DNA from: Deltaproteobacteria bacterium
GTDB taxonomy: Bacteria > Myxococcota_A > Polyangia > Haliangiales > Haliangiaceae
Length of the DNA stretch: 6,937 nucleotides
Direction of reading: 5' to 3'
NCBI GenBank assembly: GCA_013813945.1
Contig: JACCQV010000659.1
Location: forward strand, 1 to 6,937
Below the pieces are notes generated by a model, which made no database searches, was not told the DNA's origin, and saw only the letters and a program-made list of their open reading frames with translations. A program made the position numbers and the translations under genes. Positions 1-4,029 of this stretch are shown in pieces; position 1 is the stretch's first letter, and every line of letters starts with the position of its first letter.

Positions 1-309
1 ACCGTGAGCCTGCGGCGGTTCGCGCGCGACCGCCGTGCGGAGCTCGGGTACTGGCTCGCGGCTCACGCGTGGAGCTTCGGATTCGCGACGGAGTCGTGCC
101 GCGCGCTGATCGACTTCGGGTTCAAGGAGCTCGAGCTCGCGCGAATCTACGCACAGGTGCTCGCCGACAATCGCGCTTCACTGCACGTGCTCGACAAGCT
201 CGGCATGGTCGGTGAGGGCATCAAGCGGCAACACGTGCGCAAGGGCCAGAAGCTGCACGACGTCGTGCTCTACGGCTTGTTACGCGACGAGTGGTCGCGC
301 ACGAGCTGA
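1..309 (+). CDS. GNAT N-acetyltransferase, RimJ/RimL type (5' end outside window)
   Basis: This is the C-terminal part of a GNAT-family acetyltransferase, which would move an acetyl group from acetyl-CoA to an amine, by family either a protein N-terminus or a small molecule. The frame is open from the first base, so the real start lies upstream. Visible family features are the strand AELGYWLA, the helix that follows WSFGFATESCRALIDFGF, the segment IYAQVLADNRASLHVLDKLGM (Asn in the LADN turn, then the LGM that closes the acetyl-CoA site), and the ending HDVVLYGLLRDEW, all typical of RimJ/RimL relatives. One oddity is the pyrophosphate-binding loop. The usual G-R-G-Y-A here reads S-F-G-F-A, so one glycine and the arginine are replaced. 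The last 40 bp overlap the convergent small membrane-protein gene. The substrate cannot be told from this fragment. Confidence 0.88.
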   Translation, partial: TVSLRRFARDRRAELGYWLAAHAWSFGFATESCRALIDFGFKELELARIYAQVLADNRASLHVLDKLGMVGEGIKRQHVRKGQKLHDVVLYGLLRDEWSRTS

Positions 310-572
310 CGCGCGATCGCGAAGCCGACCGCGATCCCGATCCCGACGCCGAGCGCGAGCCCGGCACCGAAGCCCATGCCGCGCGGTTCCGGACTCGGTG
401 CCTGCGTCGGGCCGGTGGCAGTTCCCTCGCTGAGCAGCACGATCACGAAACCGATCGCGCACGCCACACCGAGACCGCCGGCGAGAAGCCACAGCCAGCG
501 CGGCGTTCGCGGGCGAACCTGGCGAGCGCTCTGAACGATCTCCTCGATCGCGTGCTCACGGTCCTCGGCCAC
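270..572 (-). CDS. Small two-helix membrane protein with glycine-zipper helix
   Basis: This is a hypothetical inner-membrane protein of about 100 residues; I do not recognise a named family. An acidic and helical N-terminus (AEDREHAIEEIVQSARQ) is followed by a basic patch (RPRTPR), a hydrophobic helix at residues 26-47 (WLWLLAGG...FVIVLL), a Pro/Thr/Ser loop at about 50-65, and a second helix at 66-87 in which Gly recurs every two to four residues (GFGAGLALGVGIGIAVG). That spacing gives several GxxxG motifs, which favour helix packing or oligomerisation. The tail is basic (RQLVRDHSSR). I prefer the GTG at 572; an upstream GTG at 635 adds 21 residues of no evident character and would leave only 29 bp to the divergent esterase gene. 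Its 3' end runs 40 bp into the convergent acetyltransferase gene. Function is unknown. Confidence 0.6.
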   Translation of the reverse strand: MAEDREHAIEEIVQSARQVRPRTPRWLWLLAGGLGVACAIGFVIVLLSEGTATGPTQAPSPEPRGMGFGAGLALGVGIGIAVGFAIARQLVRDHSSRNKP

Positions 573-664
573 GGTCCCAGTCTGCCACGGCACGCTGATT
601 GCTGAAGCCTGGCTGCCGCACGCGGCATCGCGCACTTGCGTGGTTGCCCGTTGCGAACATCAAC

Positions 665-1969
665 ATGCGTACCCTCCAGCTGTCCCTGTTTGCCTCCCTC
701 GCGCTGGGGGCCTGCGACCCGGGCTCCTCGACGGAGACCCCCGATGCCGGGGGCGAGACGCCCGACGCGCCGACCGACGGGGGCCTGGGTTGCCCGGCCG
801 GCTTTGCCGGGGCCGCCTGCGTGATCGCTCTCCACGACCGCGCGGTCACGGACTGTGATCCCCAGCTCGTCACCGAGCTGCGCGCCGAGCTCGAGGCGCG
901 CGTGATGCTCGGACCGCTGTGGGCGGGGGGCCGCGCTCTGCTGCGGACCGCCACGCCCGTGCAGATCGCCGGCGGCTTCAACAGCTGGTCGACGACCGAG
1001 CTCGCCTCGCGCGCCGTGTGCGGCAGCGATCTGATGGTTGCGGTCGGTGCGGTCGCGTCGGGGTACTGGCCGTACAAGCTGTTCGATGGCCAGACCTGGT
1101 CGCTCGACGCCCGCAATCCTGCGTTCGCGTACGACGATTTCACCGGCAACCCCGACGGTCTCAACAGCATCCTCAACACGCCGGACTCCGGGCGCGGTCA
1201 CCTCGTCGAGCTCGATCGCGCGTGCTCGACCGCACTCGACAACTGCCGCGAGGTCACTGCGTATCTCCCGCCGGGCTATGCAGCCCCCGCGAACGGCGCG
1301 ACCACGTATCCCGTCCTGTTCATGCACGACGGCCAGAATGTCTGGGACGATCACGACTGCTGCTTCGGTCACACTGGCTGGGAGCTCAACGTCGCGCTCG
1401 ATACCGAGATCGCTGCCGGCCGCGTCGCACCGATCGTGGTGATCGCCGCGGAGCACTCGGCGGCCCGCAACAACGAGTACGGGCTTTCGACACAGACGAT
1501 GATGACGTTCATGCAGTTTCAGGTGGCGGAGCTGCAGCCGAAGTCCCTGGCGCAGGTGCGCTGGAACGGCGAGCGCGTCGCGGTCGCTGGAAGCTCGCTC
1601 GGTGGGCTGGTCGCCATGCATCTCGCGCTCACGTACCCGCAGACCTACTCGGCCTCCGCCGCGTTGTCGGGAGCGTTCTGGCCGAACGGCAATGCGCTGC
1701 GCAGCCAGATCCCGACCTACGGCAAGCAGCCGGTGGCGATCTATCTCGATCATGGCGGCAACGTCGCGAACAACAGCGATGGCGCCGGGGATACCGTCGC
1801 CGTCCGCGATGCTCTCGATGGGATTGGCTGGCAGGTCTCGACCTCGCCGTCGTGCTCGCTGACGGGCGATTCGATCTGCTACCACTCCGAGCCCGGCGCG
1901 ACCCATGACGAGCTCGCCTGGAAGGCGCGCACCTGGCGGTTCCTGCGGTTCCTGTTCCCCGCGTCCTGA
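665..1969 (+). CDS. Lipoprotein esterase: EGF-like motif, CBM48-like module, alpha/beta-hydrolase (PF00756-type) domain
   Basis: This 434-aa secreted lipoprotein probably cleaves ester bonds, perhaps on a polysaccharide or siderophore. Residues 1-17 are a lipoprotein signal with lipobox LGAC (lipidated Cys17, Asp at +2). A Pro/Asp/Gly/Thr-rich spacer runs to about residue 42, then CPAGFAGAAC (Cys43 and Cys52) matches the end of an EGF-like module. Residues about 96-175 read as a CBM48/E-set domain (VQIAGGFNSW, then YWPYKLFDGQTWSLDARNP). The C-terminal half is a putative-esterase domain of the enterochelin/feruloyl-esterase type: YPVLFMHDGQN at 215-225, nucleophile elbow GSSLGG with Ser311, likely acid Asp362 (YLDHGG) and likely His414 (ATHDELAW). 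The ATG at 665 is chosen because it begins the signal peptide; an in-frame TTG at 599 only adds unrelated residues. No Shine-Dalgarno is obvious. CBM48 plus esterase occurs in CE1 feruloyl esterases, and Fes-like enzymes have a comparable N-terminal module. Substrate is inferred, not shown. Confidence 0.9.
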   Translation: MRTLQLSLFASLALGACDPGSSTETPDAGGETPDAPTDGGLGCPAGFAGAACVIALHDRAVTDCDPQLVTELRAELEARVMLGPLWAGGRALLRTATPVQIAGGFNSWSTTELASRAVCGSDLMVAVGAVASGYWPYKLFDGQTWSLDARNPAFAYDDFTGNPDGLNSILNTPDSGRGHLVELDRACSTALDNCREVTAYLPPGYAAPANGATTYPVLFMHDGQNVWDDHDCCFGHTGWELNVALDTEIAAGRVAPIVVIAAEHSAARNNEYGLSTQTMMTFMQFQVAELQPKSLAQVRWNGERVAVAGSSLGGLVAMHLALTYPQTYSASAALSGAFWPNGNALRSQIPTYGKQPVAIYLDHGGNVANNSDGAGDTVAVRDALDGIGWQVSTSPSCSLTGDSICYHSEPGATHDELAWKARTWRFLRFLFPAS

Positions 1970-2000
1970 GCGGGTGCCGCACAGCGGGTCATCCAGTCAT

Positions 2001-2043
2001 CAGACCTGGGGCTGGCCCCCCCGATCGTCGGGCGGTCTGGTTT
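2001..2043 (+). terminator. Three-way-junction fold, possible terminator of the esterase gene
   Basis: An outer stem CAGACC (2001-2006) pairs perfectly with GGTCTG (2034-2039). Inside it lie two adjacent hairpins: GGGG/CCCC with loop CTGG (2008-2019) and CCCGA/TCGGG with loop TCG (2020-2032). Only T2007 and C2033 are left unpaired at the junction. A short GTTTG tail follows, so it may act as a terminator 31 bp after the esterase stop, but the U-tract is poor. A structured 5' or intergenic RNA is the alternative. Confidence 0.4.
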
Positions 2044-2121
2044 GCCTACATGCCGCGGAACCCAATGATCTTGCGCATCACGAGCAGCGCGCGAGCCGTG
2101 CGAGCGGCACACCCGTTGCTT

Positions 2122-2127
2122 TACACT
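2122..2127 (+). promoter_or_regulatory. Possible -10 box (TACACT) for a leaderless lipoprotein transcript
   Basis: TACACT matches four of six bases of the sigma-70 -10 consensus. Its last base is 7 nt before the ATG at 2134, so transcription would start on or next to the start codon. No Shine-Dalgarno precedes this ATG, which fits a leaderless message. No convincing -35 is seen (TGCGAG at 17-bp spacing), so this is a weak call. Confidence 0.3.
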
Positions 2128-2133
2128 CGTGCC

Positions 2134-3000
2134 ATGAAGAAGCTCCTGACCGCCCTGCTGTCCCTGTCGCTCGCCGCATGCGTCGTAGGTACCGACGAGA
2201 CCGGCGGGACGGGTGACGGAGACGGCGATGGAGACGGCGATGGAGGCGGCGGCGGTGGCGGTGGCGGCGGCGGCGGCGGTGGCGGTGGCGTCTCCGGCAC
2301 GATCGCCGCGAATGCCATGTGGTCGGGTACGGTCAACATCACCGGCACGACGACGATTGCAGCTGGCGTGACCGTGACGGTCGCCGAGGGCACGATCATC
2401 AACTTCAAGCCAGGCGTCGGCGTCAGCGTCGCCGGCACACTCGACGTGATCGGCACCAAGGCGATGCCGGTCGTCATCGGCCCCGAGACGGTCGGCGGCA
2501 ATCACAGCGGCTTCTCGATCCCGACCGGCGGTCACCTCAAGCTGACCTACGCCAAGCAGACCGGCGGCCCGATCATGACCTCGGGCGGCAAGGCGACGAT
2601 TCTCGACACGTACATGTCCAAGACCAGCGGAGACTTCCTCGTGATGTCGGGTGGCACCCTCGACATGCAGTACTCGCAGGTCGGCATGAACGTCGGCGAG
2701 ACGGACACGACCCACTGCAACATGCACTTCGGCGGCAACGGCAACACGATCAGGGTCACGAACAGCAACATCAGCACGACGCCCTTCGGCCTGATGTTCT
2801 ACGGCGGTACCGGTGCCCTCTTCACGAACAACAACTGGTTCGGCAACGCCAAGGACGTCGACACCAGCGCCGGTGTCCAGGGCGACTTCTCGGGCAGCTG
2901 GTTCGAGGATCCGGCCCCGCCGCCGGCCGGCAATGGTGGCGCGACGCTGATCGTCGCGAACCTCTCTGCCACGCGCCGGATCGACGCGGGCCCGCGCTGA
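2134..3000 (+). CDS. Lipoprotein with Gly-Asp/poly-Gly tether and parallel beta-helix-like domain
   Basis: This 288-aa lipoprotein of unknown function starts with a clean signal, MKKLLTALLSLSLAAC, giving lipidated Cys16 with Val at +2. After VVGTDETGGT comes a tether of five Gly-Asp pairs (about residues 27-36) and then 16 consecutive glycines (37-52). The rest (about 53-270) has short, Val/Ile/Thr-rich strands with frequent Gly and Asn turns: WSGTVNITGTTTIAAGVTV, VAEGTIINFKPGVGVSVAGT, GNTIRVTNSNIS, GALFTNNNWFGNAKDVD. That pattern is typical of right-handed parallel beta-helix (pectin-lyase-like) proteins, which are often carbohydrate-binding or surface proteins. No catalytic residue set is evident. 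The ATG at 2134 is chosen over an in-frame ATG at 2050 because it begins the signal peptide. No terminator is seen directly after its stop; the next one lies beyond the S23 cassette. Confidence 0.85.
   Translation: MKKLLTALLSLSLAACVVGTDETGGTGDGDGDGDGDGGGGGGGGGGGGGGGGVSGTIAANAMWSGTVNITGTTTIAAGVTVTVAEGTIINFKPGVGVSVAGTLDVIGTKAMPVVIGPETVGGNHSGFSIPTGGHLKLTYAKQTGGPIMTSGGKATILDTYMSKTSGDFLVMSGGTLDMQYSQVGMNVGETDTTHCNMHFGGNGNTIRVTNSNISTTPFGLMFYGGTGALFTNNNWFGNAKDVDTSAGVQGDFSGSWFEDPAPPPAGNGGATLIVANLSATRRIDAGPR
2212..2289 (+). repeat. In-frame low-complexity Gly-Asp then poly-Gly codon repeat
   Basis: The first part is a tandem repeat of the 12-mer GGAGACGGCGAT (two full copies starting at 2218) encoding Gly-Asp pairs. 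The second part (2242-2289) is 16 GGN codons, mostly GGC and GGT. Because units are multiples of three, length changes would alter the tether without shifting the frame. Confidence 0.9.
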
Positions 3001-3038
3001 ACCACGCCGCGATCGCTGACCAGACGCAATGCCTCTCG

Positions 3039-3055
3039 GTCAACGTCGCGTTGAC
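3039..3055 (+). repeat. Perfect 7-bp palindromic hairpin at cassette left edge
   Basis: GTCAACG (3039-3045) pairs with CGTTGAC (3049-3055) around a TCG loop. It overlaps the outer end of the left arm and may compete with the long arm-to-arm pairing. Confidence 0.7.
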
Positions 3056-3085
3056 GTGAACCTGAACATCAACGCCACCTTGGAC
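3053..3085 (+). repeat. Left arm of the 33-bp inverted repeat
   Basis: It pairs with 3382-3415. GACGTGAACC and TGAAC match, then two mismatches flank a matching T, then 15 consecutive matches (AACGCCACCTTGGAC, 3071-3085). Overall 31 of 33 positions match, with one extra C at 3405 in the right arm. Confidence 0.92.
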
Positions 3086-3108
3086 ATTGACGTGGCCCCC
3101 CGGAACCC

Positions 3109-3375
3109 GTGAACGAGGCAACCGATAGCTCGGTCGTGTTGAGCTTCCAGAAGCTGCGTGTCTATCAGCGCTCGATCTTTCGAGCGTCGCAGCCCCGGAA
3201 CATCGCCGAGGGTGCCGGGCGACGAACCGCTGTCGATCAAGCGCGCTTTTACACGCACGCGAGGGGTTCGGCGATGGAAGCCGCGGCCTCGCTCGACACG
3301 ATGCGAGTGATGAAGCTGATCGACGAGCATCGCTGTTCCATCGGCATCGGTGCGATGCTCACGAAGATGACGTGA
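3109..3375 (+). pseudogene. S23/IVP-type four-helix-bundle protein, internally shortened
   Basis: This 88-aa frame (GTG start) belongs by its motifs to the four-helix-bundle / 23S rRNA intervening-sequence protein family (PF05635, TIGR02436). It has the helix-1 opening SFQKLRVYQRSI, the hallmark NIAEGAGR, the helix-3 motif ARFYTHARGSAMEAAASLD and the ending MLTKM. Family members usually have about 110-130 residues. Here helix 1 stops after VYQRSI and the chain resumes at RASQPRNIAEG, so roughly 25-35 residues (rest of helix 1, start of helix 2) are missing in frame; a few more seem lost before MLTKM. The bundle could hardly fold normally, so I call it a decayed copy, although the open frame leaves a short functional variant possible. 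The biochemical role of the family is not well settled. A GGAAC lies just upstream of the GTG. The frame sits entirely between the inverted-repeat arms. Confidence 0.72.
3169..3186 (+). repeat. 7-bp palindrome at the apparent deletion point of the S23 frame
   Basis: CGCTCGA (3169-3175) and TCGAGCG (3180-3186) are perfect inverted copies around the loop TCTT. It lies where family alignment suggests the missing segment should begin. Confidence 0.8.
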
Positions 3376-3381
3376 GCGAGC

Positions 3382-3415
3382 GTCCAAGGTGGCGTTCACG
3401 TTCAGGGTTCACGTC
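3382..3415 (+). repeat. Right arm of the 33-bp inverted repeat
   Basis: This is the reverse-complement partner of 3053-3085. It starts 6 bp after the S23 stop codon. Reading outward, it is made of hexamers such as GTCCAA, GGTGGC, GTTCAC, GTTCAG and GTTCAC, and the array continues through GTCGAG, GTCAAC and GTCAAA to 3430. Confidence 0.92.
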
Positions 3416-3440
3416 GAGGTCAACGTCAAAGACGACTAGC

Positions 3441-3460
3441 CGGCCCTCCTCGGGCCGTTT
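3441..3460 (+). terminator. Rho-independent terminator candidate
   Basis: CGGCCC (3441-3446) pairs with GGGCCG (3452-3457) around loop TCCTC, followed by TTTGTCATTT. The T-rich side is on the plus strand, so it would stop transcripts coming from the beta-helix gene or cassette. It lies just past the end of the convergent minus-strand lipoprotein gene and could also form a stem at the end of that message, though without a U-tract in that direction. Confidence 0.6.
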
Positions 3461-3461
3461 G

Positions 3462-3974
3462 TCATTTCACGCGGATGATCGTCTCGAGCACGCTCGCGTC
3501 TTCCGGCGGCGACGGCGTCAGCAGATAGACGGCGGCGATCGTCGTCGAGTCGACGTGGAACGCCTTGACCGACCGCGTGCCCGCAGCCAGCGGTCCCCGC
3601 GCGCGCAGCGCCTCGAGCGCCTCGGGGTCATCCGGACCGAGCTTGAGCCGATCGGCGACCAGCTGGTTCCATCGCTCGATCGCCGCGTTGTCGTCCGCGA
3701 AGCGCTCCCAGCGCCGCAGCTCGACCAGCGTGTCTCCGTCAAAACGTGCGGTCACCCACGACTCGCCCCACTCCGTACCGGCGCGCTTGCACCGCGGATA
3801 CGTCTCGAGTTTCTGCGGGGGCCCATCGCTCTTGTGACAGTACTGATGCGATCGCAGCTGCGAGGTCGCCTGGTCGCGCGGGATTCCGAGCTTGAGCGTG
3901 AGTGGCGCCTCCGCCGCAACTCCGCCACACGCCGCAGCAAACAGCAGGATCCAGATGATGGGAGCGAGCCTCAT
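3462..3974 (-). CDS. Small lipoprotein of unknown function
   Basis: This is a 170-aa predicted lipoprotein. The signal MRLAPIIWILLFAAAC gives lipidated Cys16 with Gly at +2. The mature part begins with a strand and helix (LTLKLGIPRDQATSQLRSH), then a segment with two cysteines, Cys46 (YCHK) and Cys62 (YPRC), that could form a disulfide. Strand-like stretches follow (SWVTARFDGDTLVELRRWERF), then a helix (NAAIERWNQLVADRLKLG) and a C-terminal pair of strands (VDSTTIAAVYLL, SVLETIIRV). An opening GIPRDQ turn and helix followed by beta strands recalls BamE/SmpA-like and BLIP-like small lipoproteins, but similarity is too loose to name it. It is divergent from the deacetylase-like gene with 55 bp between start codons, so shared control is plausible. 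No Shine-Dalgarno is seen before its ATG. Confidence 0.75.
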   Translation of the reverse strand: MRLAPIIWILLFAAACGGVAAEAPLTLKLGIPRDQATSQLRSHQYCHKSDGPPQKLETYPRCKRAGTEWGESWVTARFDGDTLVELRRWERFADDNAAIERWNQLVADRLKLGPDDPEALEALRARGPLAAGTRSVKAFHVDSTTIAAVYLLTPSPPEDASVLETIIRVK

Positions 3975-4029
3975 TGCGACGGGAAACTATCATGGTTGCC
4001 GTAGAACACGGCGTGATAGGGTCCGCGCG
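3975..4029. promoter_or_regulatory. Compact divergent promoter region with mirrored TGATAG boxes
   Basis: An imperfect inverted repeat has outer arms CTATCA (3987-3992) and TGATAG (4014-4019) and inner arms GCCGT (3998-4002) and ACGGC (4008-4012) around AGAAC. On each strand the outer arm reads as an extended -10: TGATAGTTT toward the minus gene and TGATAGGGT toward the plus gene. These would place both start sites within about 3 nt of the start codons. Alternatively AGGG at 4018-4021 is the ribosome-binding site of the plus gene, and the symmetry marks a regulator site. Confidence 0.4.

Larger units (their letters stand above)
1970..2133. other. Intergenic spacer with folded element and promoter candidate
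   Basis: This is a 164-bp gap between two lipoprotein genes on the same strand. It holds the three-way-junction fold at 2001-2043 and a -10-like box at 2122-2127 directly before the next ATG. The downstream frame can be read back to an ATG at 2050, but the residues added have no signal-peptide character, so the stretch is treated as non-coding. Confidence 0.6.
3001..3108. other. Spacer carrying the left arm of the S23 cassette
   Basis: This is the 108-bp gap between the beta-helix lipoprotein gene and the S23-like frame. The first 37 bp show nothing recognisable. From 3038 it is the left hexamer array and inverted-repeat arm. There is no U-tract terminator in the gap. Confidence 0.6.
3038..3430 (+). 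mobile_element. S23/IVS-like hairpin cassette outside rRNA (candidate mobile or decayed element)
   Basis: This unit of about 390 bp has an S23/IVP-family frame (3109-3375) enclosed by an inverted repeat (3053-3085 with 3382-3415) and by degenerate hexamer arrays reading outward on both sides. The organisation resembles the intervening sequences of bacterial 23S rRNA genes, in which a stem encloses an S23 frame, but there is no rRNA sequence here. No transposase and no clear target duplication are visible. The outer limits are set by the direct repeat GGTCAACGTC at 3038-3047 and 3418-3427 and are uncertain. Mobility is inferred only. Confidence 0.45.

Noticed and set aside
443..1906. Long minus-strand open frame opposite the esterase
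   Set aside because: It is Arg/Ala/Gly-rich with no motif and lies fully opposite a gene with signal peptide and catalytic motifs; high GC makes such shadow frames common.
919..1908. Long plus-strand frame in another phase of the esterase
   Set aside because: Arg-rich shadow frame with no recognisable motif.
2212..2260. Gly-Asp repeats as an RTX calcium-binding motif
   Set aside because: RTX nonapeptides have the GGxGxDxUx pattern; this is a simple GD then poly-G tether with no hydrophobic position.
2121..2501. Minus-strand proline-rich frame
   Set aside because: The poly-Pro run is just the complement of the poly-Gly tether.
1879..2727. Minus-strand open frame across the beta-helix gene
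   Set aside because: Composition is a shadow of the opposite strand, with runs of Ala/Thr from the Gly repeat; it spans the intergenic fold and promoter.
3001..3460. S23/IVS cassette as a sign of a nearby 23S rRNA gene
   Set aside because: No rRNA-like sequence flanks it; both neighbours are lipoprotein genes.
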